Shown here: piece after piece, positions 1 through 10,055 of the stretch | Position numbering within the stretch: position 1 is the first letter of the stretch | Layout of the letters: each line of letters starts with the position of its first letter | Assembly (NCBI GenBank): GCA_963729165.1 | Contig: CAVSMM010000015.1 | Location: 124,001 to 188,000, forward strand | DNA from: JACCZX01 sp963729165 | GTDB taxonomy: Bacteria > Pseudomonadota > Gammaproteobacteria > Burkholderiales > Burkholderiaceae_F | Length of the DNA stretch: 64,000 nt | Reading direction: 5' to 3' | Program-made: the position numbers and the translations under genes | The notes under the pieces: generated by a model | What the model was told of the DNA's origin: nothing | Database searches by the model: none | The model's input: the letters and a program-made list of their open reading frames with translations, nothing else

Positions 1-282
1 GATCACAAGGTCGAGCTGCGGCCGTTTCGCGCGCAACCGACCGATACCGACGTCATCGTGCGCACGCAGGTCGTCGCGTCGCGCGGCGATCCCATCCAGC
101 TTGACTACCGACTCGAAAAGACCGACGGCGGCTGGAAGATTTACGACATCAACATTCTCGGCGTCTGGCTGGTCGAAAACTACAAGTCGCAATTCAGCTC
201 GCAGGTCAACTCGAGCGGAATCGACGGCTTGATCAAGACGCTGACCGAGCGCAATAGCCAACTCGCGCAGAAAAAGGCGTAA
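1..282 (+). CDS. mlaC: MlaC, phospholipid-binding periplasmic protein (5' end cut by window edge)
   Basis: This is the C-terminal 93 residues of the periplasmic lipid shuttle of the Mla system, which moves phospholipids between the outer-membrane MlaA complex and the inner-membrane MlaFEDB transporter. The reading frame is open from base 1, so the internal GTG at 58 is not a start. The visible part carries the family-typical stretch LDYRLEKTDGGWKIYDI followed by GVWLVENYKSQF and a polar lysine-rich tail. mlaB follows 8 bp downstream, as expected for the end of an mlaFEDACB-type operon whose earlier genes lie outside the window. Confidence 0.9.
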   Translation, partial: DHKVELRPFRAQPTDTDVIVRTQVVASRGDPIQLDYRLEKTDGGWKIYDINILGVWLVENYKSQFSSQVNSSGIDGLIKTLTERNSQLAQKKA

Positions 283-290
283 CGCACGCA

Positions 291-583
291 ATGCGTATCG
301 AAGCCGACGACATGAGCCTGGCGAACGCGGCGCAACTCGCCGATCTCGGCATCGCCGCAATTCAGGCCGGCGATGCATCGTTCGATCTGTCTGCCGTACG
401 CACATGCGATTCGTCCGCGCTGGTCGTCCTGTTAGCGTGGCAGCGCACCGCGCTAGCCGCCGGACGCTCCATAAGGTGTCCGGTGTTCCGGCTGACATGT
501 TGAGCCTTGCGACCGTCTACGGCGTCGATAGCATTCTGCCGATCTCAGACAACTCTGGCGCCGCGCCGAGCATCGCTCACTGA
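291..583 (+). CDS. mlaB: MlaB, STAS-domain subunit (one frameshift)
   Basis: MlaB is the small cytoplasmic STAS protein that binds the MlaF ATPase and is needed for transporter assembly and activity. The first 60 or so residues show the STAS core (FDLSAVRTCDSSALVVLLAW, with the conserved serine pair). The starting frame then stops at 503, but the usual C-terminal helix (GVPADMLSLATVYGVDSIL) continues in another frame to a TGA at 581-583. The break lies near 465-480 and looks like a one-base indel. Position right after mlaC supports the call. Confidence 0.82.
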
Positions 584-602
584 CTCCGGATCACCGACTC
601 CG

Positions 603-1532
603 GTGGGTGCCATTCAGATTTCCGCCGTTACCAAGCGCTACGGATCGACGCTCGCGCTCGACCGTATCGATTTGCAGATTGAGCGCGGGGAATTCTTCGG
701 TTTGCTCGGACCAAACGGTGCCGGCAAGACCACGCTTGATTTCGATTATTGCGGGGCTGGTTCGCGCGAGCAGCGGTCACGTGAGCGTGATGGGCCATGA
801 CGTCGTCGACGATTACCGTGCAGCCCGCCTCGCATTGGGCGTCGTTCCGCAGGAGCTCGCATTCGATCCGTTTTTCACCGTGCGCGAAACGCTGGCGTTT
901 CAGTCGGGCTACTTCGGGTTGGCCAACAACGGCGCATGGATCGACGAAGTGCTTGCCAATCTGGGTCTCGCGTCGCGCGCCAATACCAATATGCGAGCGC
1001 TCTCAGGAGGCATGAAGCGGCGTGTCTTGGTGGCGCAGGCGCTGGTGCACAAGCCGCCGGTGATCGTGCTCGACGAGCCCACTGCCGGCGTCGACGTCGA
1101 GCTCGGCAGACACTCTGGTCGTTCATACGCCGGCTGAATCGAGAAGGTCACACGATCGTGCTGACAACGCACTATCTGGAGGAGGCGCAGGCGCTGTGCC
1201 AGCGAATCGCAATGCTCAGATCCGGCACCGTGATCGCGCTCGATACGACGCGTGCATTGCTGTCGCATATTGAAGGCGTGCAGATGACGCTACGTGTACG
1301 CGGGACGGTGCCGCCGTCGGTACTGGCGCATCGGATCGACGAGCGCGATGGCGCTCTTGTGTTGCGTCTCGGCGAGCCGGGTGACGTCGGCCGAGTTCTG
1401 GCCGAGTGTCAGGCGGCAGGCTGCGAGATCGAAGATCTGGAGGTCGGGCGCGCCGATCTCGAAGACGTGTTCCTGCAACTGATGGCAGAGCGCGCCGAAT
1501 CTGAACGCATTCCGGCGTTGGCCACTGCATGA
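603..1532 (+). CDS. ABC-2 type exporter, ATP-binding protein (two frameshifts)
   Basis: ATPase of a DrrA/NodI-like ABC-2 exporter that works with the permease encoded next. The Walker A motif GPNGAGKTT is near 713-737, the signature ALSGGMKRR near 997-1020, Walker B VIVLDEPTAGVD near 1062-1095 and the H-loop LTTHYLEEAQ near 1160-1187. Homology moves through three frames: an extra T near 736-737 just after Walker A, and a lost base near 1102 just after the D-loop. I chose the GTG at 603, which leads directly into the conserved AIQISAVTKRYG. In Burkholderiales this pair sits between mlaB and bolA; its substrate is unknown. Confidence 0.85.
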
Positions 1533-1628
1533 CCCTTCCGCCGGCCGTGCAAGGACGCGGCAGCTCTCGCTTGACGGGACGGCGCGGCGCGCCCGACGAC
1601 GGCGCATCCAAGAACGTCATCGGCGGCG

Positions 1629-2381
1629 GTGTCGTTCCGCACACTGCTCACCAAGGAGATGTTGCGCTTCTGGAAGGTGAGCTTCCAGACGGTCGGCGCG
1701 CCGGTGCTGACGGCGGTGCTTTATCTGCTGGTTTTCGGCCACGTGCTCGAAGATCACGTGCAGGCTCTGCCCGGAGTCAGTTACACGGCATTCTTGATTC
1801 CCGGGCTGGTGATGATGTCGGTGCTGCAAAACGCATTTGCGAATTCTTCATCAAGCCTGATCCAGTCGAAAATCATGGGCAGCTTGATCTTCATATTGCT
1901 GCCGCCGTTTTCGCATTGGCAGCTTTTCGGCGCGTATGTGGCAGCGTCAGTCGTGCGCGGCGTGGTGGTGGGCCTGGGTGTGTTTTTGATTACCGTCTGG
2001 TTCGCGCCACCGACCTTTGCCGCGCCGTTCTGGATCATCGCGTTCGGATTGCTCGGAGCCGCAATGCTCGGAACACTCGGTCTGATCGCCGGCATCTGGG
2101 CCGACAAGTTCGATCAGTTGGCAGCCTTTCAGAACTTTATCGTGATGCCCGCGACGTTCTTGTCGGGCGTGTTCTACTCGGTCCAGAGCTTGCCGCCATT
2201 TTGGCGCACCGTCTCGCATTTCAATCCATTTTTCTACATGATCGACGGCTTTCGCTACGGCTTTTTCGCGCAGTCCGACATCAGCCCCTGGGTGAGCCTC
2301 GCCGTGCTCACGTTCGCGTTCGTTATCGTTGCCGGCATCGCGGTTAGCTTGTTGGCGCGTGGCTTTAAGCTGAGACACTGA
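1629..2381 (+). CDS. ABC-2 type exporter, permease
   Basis: Integral-membrane partner of the preceding ATPase, about 250 residues with six predicted membrane helices and the ABC-2 hallmark of large hydrophobic blocks (VLTAVLYLLVFG, FWIIAFGLLGAAMLG). The conserved tail MPATFLSGVFYSVQSLPPF is present near 2144-2200. The first usable start in frame is GTG 1629; the upstream 100 bases carry an ATG at 1529 in another frame, so the N-terminus may be displaced by an indel. The stop overlaps the bolA start as TGATG. Confidence 0.85.
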   Translation: MSFRTLLTKEMLRFWKVSFQTVGAPVLTAVLYLLVFGHVLEDHVQALPGVSYTAFLIPGLVMMSVLQNAFANSSSSLIQSKIMGSLIFILLPPFSHWQLFGAYVAASVVRGVVVGLGVFLITVWFAPPTFAAPFWIIAFGLLGAAMLGTLGLIAGIWADKFDQLAAFQNFIVMPATFLSGVFYSVQSLPPFWRTVSHFNPFFYMIDGFRYGFFAQSDISPWVSLAVLTFAFVIVAGIAVSLLARGFKLRH

Positions 2382-2624
2382 TGGAACCATCGCCGGACGA
2401 TATTGAGCGCTACATCGCGCAGGGACTCGACTGCGAAGTCGTCAAGGTCTCCGGCGATGGCCGGCACTTTGAGGCGCTGGTCGTCAGCTCGGCTTTCGAG
2501 GGTCAGTCGCGCATCGCGCGGCACCAGCACGTCTATCGCGCGCTCGGCGACCGTATGCGACAGGAGATTCACGCTTTGTCGATGCGAACTCTGACGCCGG
2601 CCGAATACCGCAAAGCGACAGTAG
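2381..2624 (+). CDS. BolA/IbaG family protein (C-terminal end disturbed)
   Basis: Short BolA-like protein, a class that partners with monothiol glutaredoxins in iron-sulfur cluster handling. Residues 1-80 match the family throughout: a helix PSDDIERYI-like start, the beta core GDGRHFEALVVSSAFEG, the RHQHVYRALGDRM helix and the usual ending IHALSMRTLTPAEYR. Family members stop at about 80 residues. Here the frame stays open to 2818 with unrelated composition, so I infer an indel near 2605-2620 and end the gene at the nearby TAG (2622-2624). A CGFS glutaredoxin gene, its expected partner, lies at 20 kb. Confidence 0.82.
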
Positions 2625-2843
2625 CGATTTCACGTTGTCTTCATTCGAAGTTCGTGCGCGGTTCGCTTGCGCGCGCGAGGCTTGCAGTCGATGGCCCGCG
2701 TCCTGCGGGCGCACTTCAAGGAGCTTCGAATGCCCGACTCACTTCCTGTTGCCTCTCCAACCTCCCGTTTAACCCGTGCCGTACAGTTCCGCTCCTCGTT
2801 AAATCGGCCGCGCGTTAGCGAATCGGCCGGCTTCGTTGACGCG

Positions 2844-4095
2844 ATGGACAAACTGAAAATTCGTGGCGGTGCACGCTCTTGGCGGCGAAATCACGGTTTC
2901 GGGTGCGAAAAATGCGGCGCTGCCGATCCTCGCTGCTTCGCTGTTAACGGCCGACGAACTGCTTGTCGACAACGTACCGCAACTGCAGGACGTTGCCACG
3001 ACGCTCAAGCTGCTGAAGCAATTGGGTGTGACGGCCGATCGTGACGGCGGCACCGTGCGACTGAAGGCGCGCGATCTGTCGAGCGTCGAAGCGCCTTACG
3101 AGCTCGTGAAGACGATGCGCGCGTCGATTCTGGTGCTCGGCCCGCTTGTGGCACGTGCGGGTAGCGCCCGTGTGTCGTTGCCCGGCGGCTGTGCGATCGG
3201 CGCGCGGCCAGTCGATCAGCACATCAAGGGACTCGAAGCGCTTGGCGCGACGATCCGCATCGAAAACGGATACGTGGTCGCCGAAGCGAAGCGACTGCGA
3301 GGCGCGCGCATCGTGACCGACATGGTGACGGTCACCGGCACGGAAAACCTGATGATGGCTGCGACCTTGGCGCAGGGTGAAACGATTCTTGAGAACGCAG
3401 CACGCGAGCCTGAAGTCGTCGATCTTGCGGCGGCGCTGAATGCGATGGGCGCGCGCATTCATGGCGCCGGCACCGATCGCATTGCAATTGAGGGCGTCGA
3501 GCGGTTGCACGGCGCGCGCCATCGAGTGATGCCCGATCGCATCGAAACGGGAACGTTCCTGAGTGCCATCGTCGCTGCCGGCGGGCAGGCGGTGTTGCGC
3601 GGCGCTTCGGCAGAGACTTTAGGCTCGGTGTTGGACAAGCTGCGCGAAGCCGGTGCTGAGATCGATGCACAGAACGGCGCGCTTCGTATCCGGATGCGCT
3701 CTCGTCCGCGCGCGGTGAGCCTGCGCACTGCTCCCTATCCTGATTTTCCGACCGATATGCAGGCTCAGTTCATGGCGCTCAATTGTGTTGCCGATGGTGT
3801 TGGCGCGATTACCGAGACGATTTTCGAAAACCGTTTCATGCATGTTTCCGAGCTGCAGCGGCTCGGTGCGAATATCACGATCGACGGCAACACAGCCATC
3901 GTTCACGGCGTCGACAAGCTGGCCGGCGCGCAGGTGATGGCGACCGACCTGCGCGCGTCCGCCAGCCTTATCGTTGCCGCGCTTGTCGCCGAGGGCGAAA
4001 CGACGGTCAATCGCATTTACCATCTGGATCGCGGCTACGAGCAGATGGAGCGCAAACTTGCTGCGCTCGGTGCCGATGTCGTTCGGGTGAAATAG
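2844..4095 (+). CDS. murA: UDP-N-acetylglucosamine 1-carboxyvinyltransferase MurA (one frameshift)
   Basis: MurA catalyses the first committed step of peptidoglycan synthesis, transferring enolpyruvate from PEP to UDP-GlcNAc in the cytoplasm. The ATG at 2844 gives the standard start MDKLKIRGGARL; an extra base near 2866 then shifts the frame, and GGEITVSGAKNAALPIL continues to 4095. The catalytic cysteine is in PGGCAIGARPVDQHIKG near 3180-3230, and the C-terminal RASASLIVAALVAEG block near 3954-3998 is intact. Corrected length is about 416 residues, normal for the family. It directly precedes hisG, as in other Burkholderiales. Confidence 0.93.
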
Positions 4096-4103
4096 GGACC
4101 GCG

Positions 4104-4766
4104 TTGATTACGCTTGCGCTTTCCAAGGGACGAATTTTCGACGAAGCGCAGCCATTGCTGGCCGCCGCCGGTATCGCGCCGATCGAAGATGCGGAGGCTT
4201 CGCGCAAGCTGATCATCGGCACGACCGATCCGAAGGTGCGAATCGTCGTCGTGCGCGCATCCGACGTCCCGACCTATGTGCAATACGGCGCAGCGGAACT
4301 CGGTGTTGCGGGCAAGGATGTGCTGCTCGAACACGGCGCGCAGTGGGGAGATCGCGGCTTGTATCAGCCGATCGATCTTGGCATCGGGCGATGCCGGCTG
4401 TGTGTCGCGGTCCCCGCCGGCTTCGATTACGCGAATGCGGTGCGGCGTGGCGCTCGCCTGCGCGTCGCGACCAAGTATGTGCAAACCGCGCGCGAGCACT
4501 TTGCGGCGAAGGGTGTGCACGTCGACCTGATCAAGCTTTACGGTTCGATGGAGCTTGCGCCGCTGGCGGGCTTGGCCGATGTGATTGTTGACCTGGTGTC
4601 ATCGGGCAGCACCTTGAAAGCGAACAAATTGGTCGAAGTCGAAGAAGTCGCATCCATTTCGGCGCGGCTGATCGTCAACCAGTCGGCGCTGAAGGTACGA
4701 CGCGAAGAGCTGATGCCGTTGATCGCACGGATTGAAGCGGCAACCACAGCACTCGTATCGCAATGA
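4104..4766 (+). CDS. hisG: ATP phosphoribosyltransferase, short form HisG
   Basis: First enzyme of histidine synthesis, joining ATP and PRPP. I start it at TTG 4104, which gives LITLALSKGRIF, the family N-terminus, 8 bp after murA. The PRPP-binding loop VDLVSSGSTLKAN is near 4587-4625. At 220 residues it is the short HisG-S type, which lacks the C-terminal ACT-like regulatory domain; such enzymes need the HisS-like partner HisZ, which is not in this window. Its stop overlaps the hisD start by 4 bp, so it is translationally coupled. Confidence 0.92.
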   Translation: MITLALSKGRIFDEAQPLLAAAGIAPIEDAEASRKLIIGTTDPKVRIVVVRASDVPTYVQYGAAELGVAGKDVLLEHGAQWGDRGLYQPIDLGIGRCRLCVAVPAGFDYANAVRRGARLRVATKYVQTAREHFAAKGVHVDLIKLYGSMELAPLAGLADVIVDLVSSGSTLKANKLVEVEEVASISARLIVNQSALKVRREELMPLIARIEAATTALVSQ

Positions 4767-6068
4767 AAGTACGTCGGCTCGACGCCAGCGATCCCAGCTT
4801 CGACGCGCAGTTTGCGGCGCTGGTCGCGACCGATACCGCGATCGACAGGGAAGTCGAGCGCGTAGCCGGCGAGATCGTGGACGACGTTAGACGTCGCGGA
4901 GACATTGCGCTTCTCGAGTACACGAATCGGTTCGATCGCATCAACGCTGCCACTGTCGCGCAGCTCGAGATCCGCCCACCCGAGATGCGGGAAGCGCTGG
5001 ACGCACTTGGCGGCGAGCAACGCGGCTGCACTCGAAACCGCCGCGCAGCGAATCCGCGCCTTCCACCAGCGGCAACTGGCGACGTCCTGGAGCTACACAG
5101 AAGCCGACGGTACCGAGCTCGGGCAGCGGATCGACGCGCTGCAAAGCGTGGGCCTGTATGTACCGGGCGGACTCGCGGCTTATCCCTCATCGGTATTGAT
5201 GAACGCGTTGCCCGCGCAAGTGGCCGGCGTCGAAAGCATTGTGATGGTCGTACCCACGCCCGGCGGTGTGCGTAATGCGCTGGTACTGGCTGCGGCGTCG
5301 CTGGCCGGCGTGACGCGCGTGTTCACGATCGGCGGCGCGCAGGCGGTGGCCGCGCTTGCTTATGGCACGCAGACAATCGCCGCGGTCGACAAGATCGTCG
5401 GCCCCGGCAACGCGTATGTGGCCGCCGCCAAGCGGCGCGTCTTCGGCACCGTCGGTATCGACTTGATCGCGGGTCCGAGCGAAATCGTCGTCATCTGCGA
5501 TGGCAAGACCGATCCCGACTGGATTGCGATGGATCTGTTTTCACAGGCCGAGCACGACGAGTCTGCGCAGGCGATATTGTTGACCGACGATCCGCTTTTC
5601 ATCGAGCGCGTGCAGGAATCGATCGATCGCCTGCTGCCGACGATGCCGCGCCGCTCGATTATCGAGAGGTCACTGGCCATCAGGGGCGCGTTGATCCTGA
5701 CGCGCGATCTGCCGCAGGCATGCGATGTTGCGAATCGAATCGCGCCCGAGCATCTGGAGATTTCGACCGATGATCCCGAACGCTGGGCTGAAAAGATCCG
5801 GCACGCTGGGGCAATGTTTTTCGGCCGCTACACGAGCGAGGCGATAGGAGACTATTGCGCGGGCCCGAATCACGTACTGCCCACTGCCCGCTCTGCACGC
5901 TTCTCGTCGGCGCTTGGCGTTTACGATTTTCAAAAGCGCACCAGCGTCGTTCGTGTGTCGGCGGGCGGTGCGCAAACGCTCGGTCGAGTTGCTGCGACGT
6001 TAGCGCGCGGCGAGCGATTGCCTGCCCATGCAGCGAGCGCAGAATTTCGTATGGCTCCGACGACATGA
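4763..6068 (+). CDS. hisD: Histidinol dehydrogenase HisD (one frameshift)
   Basis: Zinc enzyme that oxidises histidinol to histidine in the last two pathway steps. The N-terminal 85 residues run from ATG 4763; an extra T near 5007 shifts the frame, and homology continues at once (LAASNAAALETAAQRI) to the stop at 6068. Visible family motifs are VGPGNAYVAAAKR near 5398-5440, LIAGPSEIVVICDG near 5465-5505, SQAEHDESAQAIL near 5540-5580 with metal and base residues, and RIAPEHLEI near 5738-5765. The stop overlaps hisC as ATGA. Confidence 0.92.
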
Positions 6069-7166
6069 ATCCGCTCGACCGTCTTGGCCCGCGCCCGGAC
6101 CTTGCCGTAATTCGAGACGATGTGCGCGCGATCGACGCGTACCCCGTACCGAGTGCCGTCGGGTTCGTAAAACTCGACGCGATGGAAAATCCGTTCTCGC
6201 TGCCTGAAGGGTTGCAGCAGCAGCTCGGCGAGCGACTTGGAAAACAGGCGCTGAATCGGTATCCGCTTTCAGATCCGCGGGGATTCAAGGAGCGGCTGGG
6301 AAAATCAGTCGGCTTGCCGGCCGGTATGCAGCTGATGCTCGGCAACGGCTCCGATGAGTTGATCCACCTGATCATCCTGGCGTGCGCGAAGCCGGGAACG
6401 ACGGTACTGGCGCCAGCGCCAAGCTTCGTGATGTACGAGATGTCGGCGCGGTTTGACCATTGCAATTATGTCGGCGTGCCGCTGAAAGAAAACTTCGCGC
6501 TCGATACGGAGCGAATGTTGAAGGCGATCGACTGAGCATCGCCCCGCGGTTATTTTCATCGCCTATCCGAACAACCCGACCGGCAATCTGTTCGATCGCG
6601 CCGGCATCGAAGCAATTTTGCGCGCAGCGCCCGGCATCGTCGTGATCGACGAAGCGTATCTGCCGTTCGCGCAGGACACCTGGATGCCGCTGCTGAAGCG
6701 GACGCCGAACTTGCTGGTGTTGCGCACGCTGTCGAAGCTGGGGTTGGCTGGAATCCGCCTCGGCTATCTGGCGGCCGATGCCGCCTGGATCGAGCAATTC
6801 GACAAGCTGCGTCCACCGTACAACGTGAACGTGTTGACGCTTGCTGCCGCCGATTTGATGCTTGAGAACATGTCGATCCTGGATGCGCAGGCCGGTGTGC
6901 TGCGCCAAGAGCGCGGCAAGCTTCTCAGTCAGCTGCAGGCAACGCCGGGTGTGCGCGCGTTCGATTCGGCGGCAAACTTCATTTTGTTTCGCGTAGCGAA
7001 CGCCGACGCCGTATTCGCCGGGTTAAAGCAGCGCGGCGTACTGATCAAGAATTTGGCGTCTACTCATCCGCTACTCGTGGGTTGCCTGCGCGTTACAGTA
7101 GGCACTGTCGGAGAAAATGAGACTTTCATGAAGGCGTTGCGAGCTTCACTTAGCGTTGAAAGATGA
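6065..7166 (+). CDS. hisC: Histidinol-phosphate aminotransferase HisC (one frameshift)
   Basis: PLP-dependent aminotransferase that converts imidazole acetol phosphate to histidinol phosphate. The first frame ends at 6535 with a TGA produced by an inserted base near 6534; the next residues, AVIFIAYPNNPTGNLFD, are the classic NPTG substrate loop in the neighbouring frame. The PLP lysine lies in TLSKLGLAGIRLGY near 6728-6770. Corrected length is about 366 residues, normal for HisC. ATGA overlaps link it to hisD upstream and hisB downstream. Confidence 0.92.
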
Positions 7167-7787
7167 GCCTGGGTATCAGAAGTGAGTGCCAAGGCCAGCA
7201 CTCGCGCCGCGCCGAGGTCGAGCGCAACACCAAGGAAACGCAGATTCGCGTCGCCGTCGATCTTGACGGAAGCGGAACGAGCAAGCTCGCTACGGGCATC
7301 GGCTTTTTCGACCATATGCTGGAGCAGATTGCGCGGCACGGCGCCATCGATCTGACAATCGAGGCGCGCGGCGACCTGCATATCGATGGACATCACACCG
7401 TTGAAGATGTCGGCATCGCATTTGGGCAGGCACTGACGAAGGCGCTGGGCGACAAGTCTGGCATCCGCCGCTATGGGCACGCCTATGTGCCGCTCGACGA
7501 AGCGTTATCGCGCGTCGTCATCGATCTTTCGGGCCGGCCCGGCCTCGAATGGCACGTTCCGTTTACGCGCGCAATGATCGGCGGCTTCGATGTCGATCTG
7601 GCGCACGAGTTTTTTCAGGGCTTCTCCAATCATGCGCTGGCCACGGTGCATATCGACAATCTGCGCGGGGACAACTCGCATCATCAGTGCGAGACGGTGT
7701 TCAAGGCATTCGCCCGTGCGTTGCGCATGGCGGTTGAGCGCGATCCACGAGCGATGCGGAGTGCCTTCGACCAAGGGGTCGCTCTGA
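7163..7787 (+). CDS. hisB: Imidazoleglycerol-phosphate dehydratase HisB (C-terminal frameshift)
   Basis: Manganese-dependent dehydratase of the sixth histidine step, monofunctional type. Both metal-binding motifs are present: IDGHHTVEDVG near 7383-7413 and GDNSHHQCETV near 7669-7700. The family ending STKGSL lies just before a TGA at 7785-7787, but in a frame one base off from the body, so an indel near 7750-7762 is inferred; without it the frame runs on into hisH and mimics a fusion. The N-terminus is uncertain: ATG 7163 overlaps the hisC stop, while a GTG at 7182 in another frame would read MSAKASTRA, closer to homologues. Confidence 0.88.
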
Positions 7788-8421
7788 TCGCTGTTGTCGA
7801 TTACGGCATGGGCAACCTACGGTCCGTTGCTAAGGCGATCGAGCACGTCACGCCGCAGGAGCGCGTCCAGGTGACGTCGGATCCTGCAGTCGTCCACGGC
7901 GGCCGCACGTGTCGTGTTTCCCGGGCAGGGCGCGATGCCGGATTGCATGCGGTATCTGCGGGAATCGGGGCTGGAACAGGCAGTTCGCGATGCGGCGACG
8001 AGCAAGCCGTTGCTCGCCGTGTGTATCGGCGAGCAGATGTTGTTCGAGCGGAGTGAGGAAGGCGACACGCCCGGGCTGGGTCTGTTCGGCGGTGAAGTCG
8101 TCCGTTTCCGGCCCGAAATGGCAGGCTCGAATGGGTCAGACGGCGCGGCTCAAGGTGCCGCACATGGGATGGAACCGCGTCCGGCAGAGCAAGCCGCATG
8201 CGCTATGGGACGGAATCGACGACGAAAGTTGGTTCTATTTCGTGCACAGCTATTACGTCAATCCGCGTGAAAAGGCGCTGATTACAGGGGAAACTACATA
8301 TGGCGGCGTCTTTACCTGCGCCGTTGCGAGAGATAATATTTTTGCCACACAGTTTCATCCGGAAAAAAGCGCCGCGGCCGGCCTACGCATCTACGAAAAC
8401 TTCACGCGCTGGAACCCTTGA
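7784..8421 (+). CDS. hisH: Imidazole glycerol phosphate synthase, glutaminase subunit HisH (two frameshifts)
   Basis: Glutaminase half of the IGP synthase; it feeds ammonia to HisF. The N-terminal motif LIAVVDYGMGNLRSVAKAI begins at the overlap with hisB; no ordinary start codon precedes it in frame, so a base is probably missing there. Indels near 7905 and 8125 move the frame twice. The catalytic cysteine (lacking only the usual Gly after Cys-Ile) is in LLAVCIGEQMLFE near 8010-8046, and the His-Glu pair is in FATQFHPEKS near 8340-8368. The other recognisable segment is VPHMGWN near 8157-8176. Confidence 0.87.
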
Positions 8422-8455
8422 GCGTTGCCTCAAGGTAGCTTCCGCGCATGCCCCC

Positions 8456-9199
8456 ATGCTGCTCATCCCGGCCATTGATCTGAAAGACGGACGCTGTGTG
8501 CGCTTGCGCCAGGGCAACATGGACGCCAACGTCACCGTGTTCTCCGAAGATCCCGTTGCGATGGCACGCCATTGGCGGGACCAGGGCGCGCGGCGGCTGC
8601 ATATCGTCGATTTGAATGGTGCGCGCTCGGGTCGGCCGGTCAACGAGGCGGTAATCAAGAAAATCGTCAAAGCGGTCGGCGAGGAGCTGCCGGTGCAACT
8701 GGGCGGCGGCTTGCGCGATCTCGATATCGTCGAACGCTACATCGACGACGGCGTCAGCTTTGTAGTGATCGGTACCGCCGCGGTGAAGAACCCCGGATTC
8801 CTGCACGACGCGTGCAGCGCGTTCGGCGGCCACGTGATCGTCGCGCTCGACGCAAAGGGCGGCAAGGTCGCGACCGATGGCTGGAGCAAGATGACCGGCC
8901 ACGACGTGACCGACCTGGCGTTGAAGTTCGAGGACTACGGCCTCGAAGCCATCATCTATACCGATATCGGACGCGACGGCATGATGACCGGTGTCAATGT
9001 CGAAGCGACCGTCGAACTCGCGCGGCACGTGAAAATCCCGGTGATCGCCAGTGGCGGCGTTGCCAGCCTGACGGACATCGAGCAGTTGTGCGCGATGGAG
9101 GACGAGGGCGTCGAAGGGGTCGTGCTCGGCCGCTCGCTGTACGAGGGTGCGATCGACTTCAAGGTCGCGCAGGAGCGCGCTGACGCGTTAACAGCCTGA
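8456..9199 (+). CDS. hisA: ProFAR isomerase HisA
   Basis: Phosphoribosyl-formimino-AICAR-phosphate isomerase, a (beta/alpha)8 barrel and an intact gene of 247 codons. ATG 8456 gives the standard start MLLIPAIDLKDGRCVRL with the catalytic aspartate at residue 8. The second catalytic aspartate is in YTDIGRDGMMTGVN near 8958-8998, and the phosphate-binding loops VQLGGGLRD and VIASGGVAS are present. The gap from hisH is 34 bp and to hisF 65 bp, both without obvious signals. Confidence 0.95.
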   Translation: MLLIPAIDLKDGRCVRLRQGNMDANVTVFSEDPVAMARHWRDQGARRLHIVDLNGARSGRPVNEAVIKKIVKAVGEELPVQLGGGLRDLDIVERYIDDGVSFVVIGTAAVKNPGFLHDACSAFGGHVIVALDAKGGKVATDGWSKMTGHDVTDLALKFEDYGLEAIIYTDIGRDGMMTGVNVEATVELARHVKIPVIASGGVASLTDIEQLCAMEDEGVEGVVLGRSLYEGAIDFKVAQERADALTA

Positions 9200-9264
9200 A
9201 GCAGAGCGGCACGCCGTTGCTGCCGACTGCACTGGCTTTTCTCGACCAAGTCTAAGCTGCGGGC

Positions 9265-10055
9265 ATGCTGGCCAAACGGATCATTCCCTGCCTCGACGTC
9301 AACGCGGGACGCGTGGTCAAGGGCGTCAATTTCGTCAGTCTGCGCGACGCCGGCGATCCGGTCGAAATTGCGCGGCGCTACGACGCCGAAGGCGCCGACG
9401 AGTTGACGTTTCTCGACATCACCGCCAGTTCGGATCAGCGCGACATCATCGTCGAAGTGATCGAAGCGGTCGCGAACCAGGTATTCATTCCGCTGACCGT
9501 CGGCGGGGGCGTGCGCAAGGTTGACGACGTGCGGCGGCTGCTGCTCGCGGGTGCCGACAAGATTTCGATCAACACGGCTGCGGTACAGACTCCGCAACTC
9601 GTCGCTGACGCCAGCGCCCGCTTTGGCTCGCAGTGCATCGTGGTTGCCATCGACGCGCGCCGTCGCGTCGACTCCGAGCCAAACGCGCAGCGAAGGTCGG
9701 ACGCGCCGGGCTGGGAGGTTTACACGCACGGCGGTCGCACTGCCACCGGGACTCGATGCGGTTGACTGGGCACGTAAGGTGGTCGAACTCGGCGCCGGAG
9801 AAATCCTGCTGACCAGCATGGATCGTGATGGAACAAAGAGCGGGTTTCGATCTCGAACTCACGCGCGCAGTGGCCGATGCGGTTTCCGTGCCGGTAATCG
9901 CTTCAGGCGGCGTTGGAACCCTGCAGCATCTGGCTGACGGTGTGCTGGCTGGGCGCGCCGATGCGGTGCTGGCGGCGTCGATTTTTCACTACGGTGAGTT
10001 CACGGTGCTGCAGGCCAAACAGCACATGGCTCGATGTGGCATCCCTATGAGAATG
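9265..10055 (+). CDS. hisF: Imidazole glycerol phosphate synthase, cyclase subunit HisF (two or three frameshifts)
   Basis: Cyclase half of IGP synthase, a barrel that uses ammonia from HisH. Start is ATG 9265 (MLAKRIIPCLDVNAGRVVKG). Breaks are inferred near 9735-9750 and near 9840, where homology passes through DAVDWARKVVELGAGEILLT and then FDLELTRAVADAV. The phosphate loop VPVIASGGVGTLQHLADG near 9886-9938 is intact. No stop codon separates the HisF end (CGIPMRM) from hisI in the present sequence; homologues stop about here, so a further indel or a true fusion must be decided by resequencing. Confidence 0.88.

Noticed and set aside
1529..2347. Long alternative frame overlapping the ABC-2 permease
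   Set aside because: Its composition is arginine- and histidine-rich without hydrophobic helices, typical of a shadow frame; the permease frame has clear family similarity.
2695..2712. Small hairpin (GCCCGC/GCGGGC) after bolA as a terminator
   Set aside because: No T run follows and the stem is only six pairs; it may be chance in GC-rich DNA.
2625..2818. 65-residue C-terminal extension of the BolA-like protein
   Set aside because: The extension has no family similarity and begins exactly where BolA-like proteins normally end; a TAG one frame away closes the gene at 2624.
7163..8056. Single open frame joining HisB and the start of HisH, suggesting a fusion protein
   Set aside because: The HisB family ending STKGSL and its stop at 7785-7787 are present one base out of frame, and HisH itself is frameshifted twice, so an indel near 7755 is the simpler explanation.
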